The notes: generated by a model not told the origin, from the sequence alone. 64,000 nt of DNA from 39-52-133 sp035531075 (GCA_035531075.1 DATKTO010000041.1:1-64000); one strand, 5' to 3'; counted from the first letter of the stretch, positions 43,601 to 52,116 are shown. Made by a program: numbers and translations.

Positions 43601-44551
43601 CAGATAATTAACAATACTATCAGCATGTTGGGAGAGCGTGCATCCAGCAAAAGCCTGCGGCTGGCCACGGAGATTGATGCCTCGGTTCCGGCACAGTTGC
43701 ATGGCGATTCTTTGCGTTTAGGACAGGTACTGCTGAACTTTGTCAGTAACGCGATCAAGTTTTCTGAACATGGAAGTGTCACGATTCGTGCCAGGGTGAT
43801 TGACGAGGACGCTGCGCGCGCACTGTTACGCATCGAGGTGGAGGATCAGGGAGTTGGTTTGACGCATGAACAGCAGTCGCGGTTGTTCCAGCCGTTTACT
43901 CAGGCGGATAACTCAACCACCCGTAAATATGGCGGTACAGGTCTGGGGCTGATTATTTCCAAACATCTTGCCACCCTTATGGATGGCAATGTGGGGGTGA
44001 CAAGCGAAGCAGGCGCCGGCAGCACCTTCTGGGTGACTGCCTATATGGATAAGGTGACAGACCAGGGATTGTTTGCTGACAGTCGCATCTCTGCATTGTC
44101 AGTTCAACCGCTGCGGATTCTGGCACAGCATTATCAGGGGGCACGTTTGCTTCTGGCGGAAGACGATCCATTCAATCAGGAGGTGGCCCTTGCATTGCTG
44201 GGAGAAACGGGACTGGCGGTTGATGTGGTGGAAAATGGGGAGCAGGCCGTTGAGCAGGTGCTCGCTGCTGATTACGCCCTGGTATTGATGGATATGCAAA
44301 TGCCCGTCATGGATGGCCTGGAAGCCACGCGTTGCATACGCCGGCTGCCCGGCAAATCAACACTCCCCATTCTGGCCATGACAGCGAATGCCTTTGATGA
44401 GGACCGCCAGCACTGCCTGGATGCCGGAATGAACGACCATATTGGTAAGCCGGTGGATCCGGACAAATTGTATATGGCATTATTGAAGTGGCTACCAAAG
44501 CCTGCGGAGTTGGCGTCAGGGAAGCCGGCATGGCTTGATGACGCGGTATAG
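40679..44551 (+). CDS. Large hybrid sensor histidine kinase (MHYT-Cache-PAS-PAS-HisKA-HATPase-REC)
   Basis: A 1290-residue membrane sensor. About 1-255 is an MHYT domain of seven helices with three MH repeats (WSMHFVGM, AMHYSGM, GMHYTAM), suspected to bind copper or gas. About 285-590 is a periplasmic Cache-like domain between two helices. Two PAS domains (about 615-725 and 745-860) follow. The HisKA His is H907 (MSHEIRTP). The HATPase has DQGVGLT and GGTGLGLII. The receiver phosphoacceptor is D1205 (LMDMQMPVMDG). No paired regulator is adjacent, so output is through its own receiver to an unlinked protein. A 290-base gap lies upstream with no clear promoter. Confidence 0.95.
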   Translation: MWNFFQLFITSPDSSLLYTGNYDPVLVTLSVLVAVLASYASLLVSQYITTIVVATTRRLWIIVGGLCLGLGIWSMHFVGMLAFKLPCSSSYSPVITLLSTIPGILAAILAIKIISRRELSPAQLVISGLLIGAGIGAMHYSGMAAMKLNGLIRYDLKLFLLSIAVAIVLGTLALWIKFRLQSLPTRWNTGVTILSAVVMGLAVSGMHYTAMLAAYFIRDDGTAIIDSGIAPTFLASIVLIATSLIIVVTLVATYVGRPGLTSLGKSYKLIALLLAGWGVIAWLSADYYYSRLASNLYQQESQLAMLQAENVSSNIDKNIELLKGISLMVSRDPDTHQALHRFGADATASTLDYTVRKRQWTQDRALGELNNSLQIAATNLGADNIFILNAAGDCIAAGNADKPVSPVGSNFADRVYFPLAQAGQPGHQYAVGRTTNVPGLFYSYPVLEKGRFLGLAVVKRDITKFSYWTNQVNAFISDANGVIILAPDKRLESRALPNASVAKLSAEEKILQYKRTELESLELTPWEGGRFPGAVLVGGKNLPLVLASRNLPGDAISIHVPRPLDALVRLGSERYWLFFLLAGSGSMLIIGVSAVVLYLRETKKAREDLGIAATAFETQEGMMITDAFNVILRVNHSFTDITGYTANESIGQRPSMLKSGLQDAGFYAGLWESIRHSGTWQGEIWNRRKNGEVYPNWLTITVVKNKDGTIANYVAMLTDITERKKVERELGAANQLLQENMASTQMLVDSAMDGIISMDQDGRVTGWNPQAEKIFGYTSAEALGREVAELIVPTIHREAHRQGIARFMRTGTPSIIGKRIEILGLRADGSEFPLELTITTLNRDGVHFFSAYSRDITERKRIVEELKQHRLHLEELVQIRTLELAQARDAAEAGSRAKSTFLANMSHEIRTPMNAIIGLNYLLQKEITAPKPHAQLIKVGEAAHHLLHVINDILDLSKIEAGKLILEKTDFALSQIINNTISMLGERASSKSLRLATEIDASVPAQLHGDSLRLGQVLLNFVSNAIKFSEHGSVTIRARVIDEDAARALLRIEVEDQGVGLTHEQQSRLFQPFTQADNSTTRKYGGTGLGLIISKHLATLMDGNVGVTSEAGAGSTFWVTAYMDKVTDQGLFADSRISALSVQPLRILAQHYQGARLLLAEDDPFNQEVALALLGETGLAVDVVENGEQAVEQVLAADYALVLMDMQMPVMDGLEATRCIRRLPGKSTLPILAMTANAFDEDRQHCLDAGMNDHIGKPVDPDKLYMALLKWLPKPAELASGKPAWLDDAV

Positions 44552-44575
44552 CGGGTCACCCTGGATTGCGCCGTT

Positions 44576-44971
44576 TTATGCAGGAACAAATTTCAGTGAC
44601 GCCGAGTTGATGCAGTAACGTAATCCTGTTGGCGGCGGGCCATCCTCGAATACATGGCCCAGATGGGCGTCGCAATGGGAGCACAGAACTTCGGTGCGGG
44701 TCATGCCGTATTTGTGATCGGTGCGGGTGGTGATGGCGTCGGCTTGCACTGGCTGCCAGTAACTGGGCCAGCCGCTGTGGGAGTCGTATTTGGTGGCAGA
44801 ACTGAACAAGGGGGTGCCGCAGCAGGCGCACTGGTAAATGCCCGCGTCGTGTTTATCCCAGTACTCCCCGGTGAAGGCTGGCTCTGTGCCGCACTGGCGG
44901 CAAATTTTATATTGCTCCGGCGTGAGTTCTGCACGCCAATCCTCATCCGATTTTTCGATTTTCTCGCTCAT
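44576..44971 (-). CDS. msrB: Peptide-methionine (R)-S-oxide reductase
   Basis: A 131-residue repair enzyme. Zinc ligands CRQCG and CSHCD; the catalytic Cys is in GLRYCINSASL. The pattern HKYGMTRTEV...HLGHVFEDGP is diagnostic. It reduces methionine-R-sulfoxide in proteins. It is the last gene of the mnmH-bcp-phoH-msrB set. The N-terminal 20 residues are hydrophilic, so it is cytoplasmic. Confidence 0.95.
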   Translation of the reverse strand: MSEKIEKSDEDWRAELTPEQYKICRQCGTEPAFTGEYWDKHDAGIYQCACCGTPLFSSATKYDSHSGWPSYWQPVQADAITTRTDHKYGMTRTEVLCSHCDAHLGHVFEDGPPPTGLRYCINSASLKFVPA

Positions 44972-44984
44972 GCTAACTCACCTT

Positions 44985-46406
44985 TTATAGCACTTCACCT
45001 GCATGATCGGCCAGACGCGAGCGCTCGCCGCGCTGCAGGGTGACATGTCCGCTGTGTTCCCAGCCCTTGAAACGATCCACCACGTAGGTCAGTCCCGAGC
45101 TGCCTTCAGACAGGTAGGGGGTGTCAATCTGCGCGATGTTGCCCATGCACACTACCTTGGTGCCGGGGCCGGCACGGGTGATCAGGGTCTTCATCTGCTT
45201 CGGGGTCAGGTTCTGTGCTTCGTCGATAATCAGGAACTTGTTGAGGAAGGTGCGCCCGCGCATAAAGTTCAGCGATTTTACCTTGATGCGGCTGCGGATC
45301 AGGTCGCGCGTGGCTGCACGGCCCCAGTCGCCGCTTTCATCGTCGGACTTGTTGAGCACATCCAGATTGTCGTCCAGTGCGCCCATCCACGGATTCATTT
45401 TTTCCTCTTCGGTGCCCGGCAGGAAGCCGATGTCTTCGCCGACGGGAACGGTGACGCGGGTGATGATGATTTCCGAGTAGAGCTTGGTTTCCAGCGTCTG
45501 CATCAGCCCTGCAGCCAGCGTCAACAGCGTTTTTCCGGTACCGGCCTGGCCGAGCAGGGTGACGAAATCGATCTCAGGATTCATCAGCAGATTGAGCACA
45601 AAACTCTGCTCACGGTTGCGCGCAGTGATGCCCCACACGGCATTTTTCTGGTGGCTGTAGTCGGTCAGTGTGCGCAGCATCGCTGTATCTCCGCTCTGTT
45701 CTGTCACCACGGCATGGAACGGAGTGGCACCTTCGGCTTCCTGGTAGACAAATTCGTTTACCAGCAGGTCGCGGCATATCGGCCCTTTGATGTCATAAAA
45801 AGTATGTCCGTTCTGCGAGCCGGACTTCATGTCCTTGCCATGCTGTTCCCAGAAATCAGCCGGCAGCAATTTCACGCCGGTGTATAACAGGTCCGAGTCT
45901 TCCAGTACCTTGTCGTTGAAATAATCCTGCGCATTCATGCCCAGGGCACGCGCCTTGATGCGCATGTTGATATCCTTGCTGACCAGGATAATTTCACGCT
46001 TGATTTGCTGTTTGTGCAGGAACATCACCACACCGAGGATGGCATTGTCTGCTTTGCCGTGTGCCAAAGTTTGCGGTAAATCCTGGGTGATGAACTGGGT
46101 TTGCAGGAACATGCGGCCGGTTGCAGCCTTGTTGCCGAGTACCTGCAATGGCACGCCTTCTTCGATACTGAGCGCAGCAGTGCTCACCAGCGAATCCAAA
46201 AAGCGGCTGGCCTGACGCGCATTGCGCGCAACCTCGGTCATGCCTTTTTTGTTGTTATCCAGTTCCTCAAGCACATACATCGGCAGATACACATCGTGCT
46301 CTTCAAAACGGAACAGGCTAGTCGGATCGTGCATCAACACGTTGGTGTCCAGCACAAATAATTTGACGGGAGATTGGGTTTCGGCCGGAATTGTATTGGC
46401 GGGCAT
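44985..46406 (-). CDS. PIN-PhoH fusion (PhoH2-type) ATPase/ribonuclease
   Basis: A 473-residue protein. The N-terminal PIN nuclease domain (about 10-150) has LFVLDTNVLMHDPTSLFRF and acidic residues in YVLEELDNNK. The C-terminal PhoH domain (about 240-470) has Walker A GQAGTGKTLLTLA and Walker B IIDEAQNL. PhoH2 proteins act as RNA helicase-nucleases. It sits 12 bases behind bcp and 13 before msrB. Confidence 0.92.
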   Translation of the reverse strand: MPANTIPAETQSPVKLFVLDTNVLMHDPTSLFRFEEHDVYLPMYVLEELDNNKKGMTEVARNARQASRFLDSLVSTAALSIEEGVPLQVLGNKAATGRMFLQTQFITQDLPQTLAHGKADNAILGVVMFLHKQQIKREIILVSKDINMRIKARALGMNAQDYFNDKVLEDSDLLYTGVKLLPADFWEQHGKDMKSGSQNGHTFYDIKGPICRDLLVNEFVYQEAEGATPFHAVVTEQSGDTAMLRTLTDYSHQKNAVWGITARNREQSFVLNLLMNPEIDFVTLLGQAGTGKTLLTLAAGLMQTLETKLYSEIIITRVTVPVGEDIGFLPGTEEEKMNPWMGALDDNLDVLNKSDDESGDWGRAATRDLIRSRIKVKSLNFMRGRTFLNKFLIIDEAQNLTPKQMKTLITRAGPGTKVVCMGNIAQIDTPYLSEGSSGLTYVVDRFKGWEHSGHVTLQRGERSRLADHAGEVL

Positions 46407-46418
46407 GAGCTTCCTTTA

Positions 46419-46877
46419 TTAATTAATTGTTCGGACGAAATCGAGTACTTGCTGCGCGTGGCCATCAGCTTTCAGGCCGCGCCATTCCTTGACAATCTTT
46501 CCCGTGGCATCGAGCACAAAAGTGCTGCGCTCAATGCCACGCACCTGTTTACCATACATGTTTTTCAGTTTCATCACACCAAACTGTTCGCACACTTTCT
46601 CTTCGCTATCGGATAGCAGCGCGTAGGGCAGGCTGAATTTCGCTCTGAAATTCTCATGTGATTTCATGCTGTCGCGGGAAATTCCAATAACCTCGCAATT
46701 CGCCTGTTTAAAATCAGCATACAGGTCGCGGAACTGCTGGCTTTCTGTGGTGCATCCAGGTGTGTTGTCTTTGGGATAAAAGAATATGACGAGTGATTTG
46801 CCGCGTGTCGCATGAAGCTGAAACATGCCTCCTTCGGTTGCGGGGAGGGTGAAATCTGCTGCTTCGGTTGTGTGCAT
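46419..46877 (-). CDS. bcp: Thiol peroxidase, Bcp/PrxQ-type peroxiredoxin
   Basis: A 152-residue protein. Peroxidatic Cys is in the motif NTPGCTTESQQFRD; the text FFYPKDNTPGCT is the family hallmark. The expected second Cys five residues later is replaced by Gln (CTTESQQF), so it may be of the 1-Cys type, unless C55-like residue in QANCEVIGIS serves. Reduces hydrogen peroxide and lipid peroxides. The ATG abuts the mnmH stop. Confidence 0.93.
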   Translation of the reverse strand: MHTTEAADFTLPATEGGMFQLHATRGKSLVIFFYPKDNTPGCTTESQQFRDLYADFKQANCEVIGISRDSMKSHENFRAKFSLPYALLSDSEEKVCEQFGVMKLKNMYGKQVRGIERSTFVLDATGKIVKEWRGLKADGHAQQVLDFVRTIN

Positions 46878-47969
46878 CTAGTGTGTTTCCTGAACGTTGT
46901 GACTGCCATTGTTTACAAAATTATCGTGCAAGGCAAGCGCTTCCGCTGCGAGTATTTGAAAGCTCTGATTATCCAGCGTGTTGAGGTGAAGCTGCGGTGC
47001 CTGCTCATAGTCCGGATAATGGCTGTAGATGGATTTTGTGTAAGCAGGATCGTAATGCAGGGTTAGTAATTCGGCGACAAATTCATCCCATTGGTGCTGT
47101 GTATACATGATTTGCCATTTTGCCAGCTGCTCATTGCTGTACATGCCGCGCAGCCGATCCAGCTGCTGTTGCAGCAAAGCTGGATTATCGAGGAAATGCT
47201 GGTATTCCTGGCGCAATAGCGCTACGCGCAACCCGGTTGACGTTTCCAGCCGCAGGCAGGGGCTGGCCCACATGGCGTGAATGAGCGCATCGGGTACACG
47301 GATGGTGCCGATTTTTTTGCTTTCCGATTCAACGTAGACAGGTAAATCGGGATTGAAAGTCTTGAGCTTTGCCAGCAACTGGCTGTCAAAACCTTTCTGC
47401 GCCGGTTGCGGCATGTCGGGCATGTCACCCAGTACCGAGCCGCGATGTCTTGCGATCTCTTCCAGGTCCAGCACCTGCGCGCCAGCCTGATGCAAGGCAT
47501 TGAGCAACAGACTCTTGCCGCTGCCTGTCAGGCCGCACAGTACGATGTAGGAAAGCATTGCAGGCATGACTTCAAGCTGTTCCAGCACATGGTGGCGATA
47601 GCTTTTATAGCCACCCTCCAGGCGCTCGGCAGCAAAGCCTATGCTGCGCAAAATATGCGTCATTGCGCCGCTGCGCTGCCCCCCGCGCCAGCAGTAGATC
47701 AGCGGATGCCACGATCTGGGTTTGTCCAGCCAGTTTTTTTCCAGATGATCTGCAATGTTGCGCGCGATCAGCGCGGCCCCTATTTTCTTGGCTTCGAACG
47801 AGGACTGCTTGTGCAGCGTGCCAACCCGCACCCGCTCTTCATCGCTCAATACCGGGAAATTGACGGCACCCGGGATGTGATCCTCGGCGAATTCTGATGG
47901 CGTGCGCACATCAATGATGACATCAAACTCATGAAGTTGTTCTATGCTTGCCAGACCTGTGGATCTCAC
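46878..47969 (-). CDS. mnmH: tRNA 2-selenouridine synthase
   Basis: A 363-residue protein. N-terminal rhodanese domain (DVRTPSEFAEDHIPGAVNFP) with the active Cys in YCWRGGQRSGA. A P-loop domain follows (LCGLTGSGKSLLLNAL). It swaps sulfur for selenium at the wobble U of some tRNAs, using selenophosphate from SelD, which is not in this window. It leads the four-gene cluster. Confidence 0.95.
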   Translation of the reverse strand: MRSTGLASIEQLHEFDVIIDVRTPSEFAEDHIPGAVNFPVLSDEERVRVGTLHKQSSFEAKKIGAALIARNIADHLEKNWLDKPRSWHPLIYCWRGGQRSGAMTHILRSIGFAAERLEGGYKSYRHHVLEQLEVMPAMLSYIVLCGLTGSGKSLLLNALHQAGAQVLDLEEIARHRGSVLGDMPDMPQPAQKGFDSQLLAKLKTFNPDLPVYVESESKKIGTIRVPDALIHAMWASPCLRLETSTGLRVALLRQEYQHFLDNPALLQQQLDRLRGMYSNEQLAKWQIMYTQHQWDEFVAELLTLHYDPAYTKSIYSHYPDYEQAPQLHLNTLDNQSFQILAAEALALHDNFVNNGSHNVQETH

Positions 47970-48129
47970 TGAATACCTGCTTTTGTGACGTGTTTATGTG
48001 AGGGGATTATCCTGCAAACGGCCATTCGGCGCATCTCATTGTTTTCGGAAAATTAGCGTGAATCAGGAACTTCACCTAAAATCGGGCTGAAATACCATCT
48101 ACAGAGACAAGCGAGAATGATGTTTAAAA

Positions 48130-48591
48130 ATGAACGATGAAGATTTTATGCGCGCAGCCCTTGAGCTGGCGCGGCAGGCCGAGCAGTCCGGCGAGGTTCC
48201 CGTGGGTGCGGTGGTGGTGAAAGATGGCGTGATTATCGGGCGCGGCAGCAATGCGCCGATTGGCCGCCATGATCCTTCGGCGCATGCCGAGATGCTGGCG
48301 CTGCGTGATGCAGCGCAACGCGAGGGGAACTATCGCCTGGTGGGATGCGAGCTTTACGTGACGCTCGAGCCTTGTCTGATGTGCGTGGGTGCGATGTTTC
48401 ATGCGCGAATTTCCCGTGTGGTTTACGGTGCCAGTGATCCCAAGACGGGTGCTGCAGGCAGTGTGCTGGATTTATTTGAGGAGCAGCGCTTGAACCATCA
48501 TGCGACAGTAGAGGGTGGTGTGCTTGCCGATGAGTGCGGCAATGTGCTGAGCCAGTTTTTTGCAGCGCGGCGCGCGCAACAACGCGCATGA
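48130..48591 (+). CDS. tadA: tRNA-specific adenosine deaminase
   Basis: A 153-residue zinc deaminase making inosine at position 34 of tRNA-Arg. Zinc and catalytic motifs: AHAEMLAL and PCLMCVGAM. It is divergent from mnmH, with a gap of 160 bases. Its stop overlaps the ATG of the L,D-transpeptidase gene (ATGA). Confidence 0.97.
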   Translation: MNDEDFMRAALELARQAEQSGEVPVGAVVVKDGVIIGRGSNAPIGRHDPSAHAEMLALRDAAQREGNYRLVGCELYVTLEPCLMCVGAMFHARISRVVYGASDPKTGAAGSVLDLFEEQRLNHHATVEGGVLADECGNVLSQFFAARRAQQRA

Positions 48592-49067
48592 AAATTCAGA
48601 TTAATATTGCGAAGCAGAAGCTGGAGTTGTTTGATGACTCAGGCGGATTGCTGCGCAGTTATGCGGTTTCCACCGCGTTGAATGGGCCTGGCGAGGAAGC
48701 CAACAGCAACTGCACGCCGCGCGGCAAGCATGTTATTCGTGCCAGAATCGGAGCGGGCCAACCGGCGAATACGGTGTTTGTGCGGCGCAGGCCGACCGGG
48801 GAAATTTACACGCCACAGCTCGGTGCGCAATTTCCCGGGCGCGACTGGATACTCACACGCATCCTGTGGCTTTCAGGCTGCGAACCCGGCTATAACCGCT
48901 TGGGCAGCAGTGACACCATGCGGCGCTATATCTATATTCATGGCACACCCGATGAACGGAAAATGGGTGTGCCTGCGTCACATGGCTGTGTGAGTATGCG
49001 TAATGCCGACTTGCTTGAGCTGTTTGAACTTGTAACTGTGGGTACTATCGTGCATATTTGTGCGTGA
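48588..49067 (+). CDS. L,D-transpeptidase (YkuD/ErfK family)
   Basis: A 159-residue protein with a YkuD domain, catalytic motif IHGTPDERKMG followed by SHGCVSMRNADLLEL. It has no signal peptide (begins KIQINIAKQKLELFDD), so either it is cytoplasmic or it is exported by an unusual route; family members usually act in the periplasm. The ATGA overlap with tadA supports this start. Confidence 0.85.
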   Translation: MKIQINIAKQKLELFDDSGGLLRSYAVSTALNGPGEEANSNCTPRGKHVIRARIGAGQPANTVFVRRRPTGEIYTPQLGAQFPGRDWILTRILWLSGCEPGYNRLGSSDTMRRYIYIHGTPDERKMGVPASHGCVSMRNADLLELFELVTVGTIVHICA

Positions 49068-49095
49068 CAAATAATACAAAGCAAAGGAAATAAAA

Positions 49096-50265
49096 ATGAC
49101 GCAATCCGGACCACGCGAAATTGTCACTCCCTTTCGACCTATCCCTCTGGTGGTGCCGGAGGGCATGAAGCACAATGAATTTTTCAATAGCACGGAAAAT
49201 TTGAACGATCTGGTGAATAACAACGGCCTGTTGCTGAATCCGGAAAATCTGTTGCTCTATCGCAAGGCGTTGGGTCATAGCACGGCTTTTGATTGCTCGA
49301 TTATTTATAACACTTCGCAGATCGTGCTGAATCCTTTGGGGCGCCCGGTACGGCGAACGCAGGTGCCGGACAACGTCAAGCATGTATGGAACCGGATGAA
49401 TCAGATCATTATCGATTACATGCTGGAGCTCTATCCCAATCCGGACGAGGCGCTGATACTGGCGGGTGAAGCGAGCCTGGATGCGACCTGGCCGCTGACT
49501 TCGCCCGGCGTGCCCAGCATCCGCATGCTGCACAATCACTTCATCGTTTTTCCCAAGAAGGAGTTGCGTAACGCCAAGCTGGCTGATACCAGCAATCCCA
49601 ACTTGACCGACGGCGGTCAGCACAGCCTGTTTCAGGCCTATATGCGCGATGTCTATCGCGAATTTTTCGACAAGGCGCTGGATCTGAAAATTCTCAAACC
49701 GGCCAGCGAAGCGGACGCCTGCATAGAGCTGACCGGCTACCCGCAAGGCCTGCCCAGCTGGGAAATACAGGGCGGCGCGGCAGCATTGAAAGACGTGCGT
49801 TTCTGGAAAGAGTATGACGAGGTATTAAAAGGGTTTATCGATTTTTATCGCACCTTTTTCTCGCAGGTTTCAACACGCAATGCACCTTTGCCGCAGGACG
49901 CCTATTACCCGGCAGAGGTGGAAAACGTGCTGTTGTTCAACAACGATTTCCTGAAGACAGCCAAGAAGGTGCGCGATCATTGCATCGTCGACGCGAAATA
50001 TGCCAATGCCATACGCTGGCAACCCGCGTTCAAGCAGCTGATTTACCGCAATGATGCGGGCAAGCTGATCGTTACGATCAGTCAGAATTCCATCGGCAAT
50101 GCGATAACCGAGGTGCTGGGAGTCGTTGTTAATCGCGTGGCTGATGCCGAGGCTTACAGCAAGCTTGAGCCAAAATTAATTGAACGTTTGCTGGAAGTGA
50201 GACGGCGTTTGATTGAAGCTGACCTGGGTGAAGGCATTGCCACTGATTACTGGGCTAAAGAGTAG
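49096..50265 (+). CDS. Conserved hypothetical protein, 389 residues
   Basis: I cannot assign this protein. It is soluble, without signal or membrane segments. It is rich in polar residues and contains a phrase MLHNHFIVFPKKEL (His-Asn-His), TDGGQHSLFQAYMRD and LTGYPQGLPSWEIQGGAAALK. The His-x-His could be metal or nucleotide-binding, but no family motif is complete. A clear Shine-Dalgarno (AAAGGAA) precedes the ATG 28 bases after the L,D-transpeptidase. Composition is typical of the region. Confidence 0.65.
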   Translation: MTQSGPREIVTPFRPIPLVVPEGMKHNEFFNSTENLNDLVNNNGLLLNPENLLLYRKALGHSTAFDCSIIYNTSQIVLNPLGRPVRRTQVPDNVKHVWNRMNQIIIDYMLELYPNPDEALILAGEASLDATWPLTSPGVPSIRMLHNHFIVFPKKELRNAKLADTSNPNLTDGGQHSLFQAYMRDVYREFFDKALDLKILKPASEADACIELTGYPQGLPSWEIQGGAAALKDVRFWKEYDEVLKGFIDFYRTFFSQVSTRNAPLPQDAYYPAEVENVLLFNNDFLKTAKKVRDHCIVDAKYANAIRWQPAFKQLIYRNDAGKLIVTISQNSIGNAITEVLGVVVNRVADAEAYSKLEPKLIERLLEVRRRLIEADLGEGIATDYWAKE

Positions 50266-50359
50266 TGCTTGTATATAGGGTCTGCCGGCACAATGTGCTG
50301 TCTCTTGAGTTGGTAAAGGGTAGCCGTAGTTAATAACTGCATCAGAGTAAGGAGTGGCC

Positions 50360-50728
50360 ATGAGTGATCGTACTTCTCTCGTGTTGGAGCTTATCAAAAA
50401 TCCCAAAACAATTTCCGTTACCACGCGGGAGTTGGCGGCTTATGGTTGGTATTGTGAAAATTATCTGGCACTCGTTACCAAGCTGGATGTGCTTGCTGTC
50501 TTGAAACAGTTTGAAAATGGTGTCTTAACGGCTGAAGAGATCAAGGCATGGGCGAATTCTGTTGGCGGGCGGACAGATGTAGGCTTTGAATTCGGAACCG
50601 ATGGCGTGGTTGAAGAGTCGCTCTATTGGCTGGCTAATCCTGAGATTAATTGGCCGATCAATGAAGCTCTGTGTCAGCGCATCGTGGCGCTGTATGAGAG
50701 ACGCAAGACTAAACGGATCGCTTCTTAA
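50360..50728 (+). CDS. Small uncharacterised protein (immunity- or antitoxin-like size)
   Basis: A 122-residue acidic helical protein (SDRTSLVLELIKNP..., VLTAEEIKAWANSVGG, PINEALCQRIVALYERRK). AAGGAG is seven bases before ATG 50360. No family recognised. Its stop overlaps the stop of the convergent thioredoxin-HEAT gene by four bases. Confidence 0.6.
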   Translation: MSDRTSLVLELIKNPKTISVTTRELAAYGWYCENYLALVTKLDVLAVLKQFENGVLTAEEIKAWANSVGGRTDVGFEFGTDGVVEESLYWLANPEINWPINEALCQRIVALYERRKTKRIAS

Positions 50729-51390
50729 TTTTTCGTTAAATCATGGGCTTGCGACAAATCAAGCAGCTCCAGAGATTCGGCCGCAATCTCCCGCACTTCT
50801 TCGCTGGAATCTTTCAGGCATGAATCAAGATAAGGGCGAGCTGCCGGACTGCCGCTCAGGCCCAGCAGGTGACAGGCGTCTGCGCGTACCCTGTGGTCTG
50901 TATGGCGGGTGAGCTCACCTATTGACGGCAGCAGGTTCTGCAAGGCGGGAGTGTTGCGGTAAGCTTCCAGCAGTGCACTGACTCCTGCTCGCACTACCAG
51001 GCTTTTTTCCGGATTTGCAACGATAGACAGCAGCGGTTTGAGCCGTTCAATGTCTTCGCCAACAAATATGCCGGCCTGTTTATATCCGCCTTCTGCCAAT
51101 AAGTGCTCTACATACTGAGTGCTGCCTTCTTCGCTGCTGCTCCATTCGGCCCACTGGCGCAACTCTGCCTGAGTGTGCGCACCGGTGAGGGTGAAAGGGC
51201 CGAGACGCAGCCAGGGGGCGGTGCGTACACCGTATTCCGCAGCCAGTTCGGGATGAGCTGCAACATTAACAACGGTGAGTTTTCCGATGGCAGTCTGCTT
51301 GACCAGTTCGCTCAGGCCCTGCAACACTACAGGGCAGTGCGAACAGCCGGGCGTGATGAAAAGAAGTGCGTCGGGTGGAGTGTGATGCAT
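50725..51390 (-). CDS. Thioredoxin-fold protein fused to HEAT-repeat domain
   Basis: A 221-residue protein. About 1-85 is a thioredoxin fold with CSHC in FITPGCSHCPVVL and the cis-Pro in VRTAPWLRLG. About 130-215 are HEAT-type repeats (VVRAGVSALLEAY, DHRVRADACHLLGLSG, SEEVREIAAESLELL). No signal peptide. The redox motif with a HEAT scaffold suggests a partner-specific thiol or binding role. No family name known to me. Confidence 0.75.
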   Translation of the reverse strand: MHHTPPDALLFITPGCSHCPVVLQGLSELVKQTAIGKLTVVNVAAHPELAAEYGVRTAPWLRLGPFTLTGAHTQAELRQWAEWSSSEEGSTQYVEHLLAEGGYKQAGIFVGEDIERLKPLLSIVANPEKSLVVRAGVSALLEAYRNTPALQNLLPSIGELTRHTDHRVRADACHLLGLSGSPAARPYLDSCLKDSSEEVREIAAESLELLDLSQAHDLTKN

Positions 51391-51402
51391 GTAATGGGTC
51401 CT

Positions 51403-51438
51403 GGAATGATAATACGCATCGGAATGATAATGCGAACA
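51403..51438. repeat. Two tandem 18-bp repeats (GGAATGATAATACGCATC type)
   Basis: Positions 51403-51420 and 51421-51438 share 14 of 18 bases starting GGAATGATAAT. They lie 58 bases before the hemolysin-III-like gene and just upstream of the divergent thioredoxin-HEAT gene, so they could be a double operator. The GATAAT core is faintly Fur-like. Confidence 0.45.
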
Positions 51439-51495
51439 GGGATGCTAACAAGGGTGCAGATATTTTCGCTTACTTTATATGAATAAGGTGATTTG

Positions 51496-52116
51496 ATGGA
51501 ACATGGAGAAAAATTTAATACCTATAGTCATCTGGCAGGAACGCTGCTTGCGCTGGTCGGCAGCGTGCTGCTGATCGTGCTGGGCGCCCTTAGCGGAGAT
51601 GTGTGGAAGATTGTCAGTTTTTCCATCTACGGTGCAACGCTGGTGTTGCTCTACAGTTTCTCAACGCTGTACCACAACGCAACGCGCGGTATGGCCAAGG
51701 TGATGTTGCAGAAGCTCGACCATAACGCCATTTATCTGTTAATTGCCGGTAGCTACACGCCCTTCACGCTGGTCAGCTTGCACGGTCCATGGGGCTGGTC
51801 GCTGTTCGGGGTGGTTTGGGGTTTGGCGTTGCTGGGTATTTCACAGGAAATCTGGCTGAAGAAGAAAACGCGCTGGGTGTCCCTGGTGATTTATATCCTG
51901 ATGGGGTGGGTCGCTCTTGCTGCACTCGTGCCGCTGGTAACAGCGCTGTCATGGTCCGGATTTGCATGGCTCGTGGCAGGCGGCCTGGCTTATACGATCG
52001 GCATCATATTTTTTGTGTATGACGACAAATTCATCCATTGGCATGGTATCTGGCATCTTTTTGTACTCGCAGGGAGCGGATTGCATTATTGTGCCATTCT
52101 GTTTTATGTGGCCTGA
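51496..52116 (+). CDS. Hemolysin III / PAQR-family membrane protein
   Basis: A 206-residue protein with seven helices. PAQR landmarks: NTYSHLAGTLLAL, STLYHNATRG, LDHNAIYLLIAGSYTPF and HGIWHLFVLAGSGLHY, with His residues that may bind zinc. Called hemolysin III in annotations but the role is a membrane hydrolase-type or homeostasis function. ATG 51496 preferred over TTG 51493. Confidence 0.9.
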   Translation: MEHGEKFNTYSHLAGTLLALVGSVLLIVLGALSGDVWKIVSFSIYGATLVLLYSFSTLYHNATRGMAKVMLQKLDHNAIYLLIAGSYTPFTLVSLHGPWGWSLFGVVWGLALLGISQEIWLKKKTRWVSLVIYILMGWVALAALVPLVTALSWSGFAWLVAGGLAYTIGIIFFVYDDKFIHWHGIWHLFVLAGSGLHYCAILFYVA

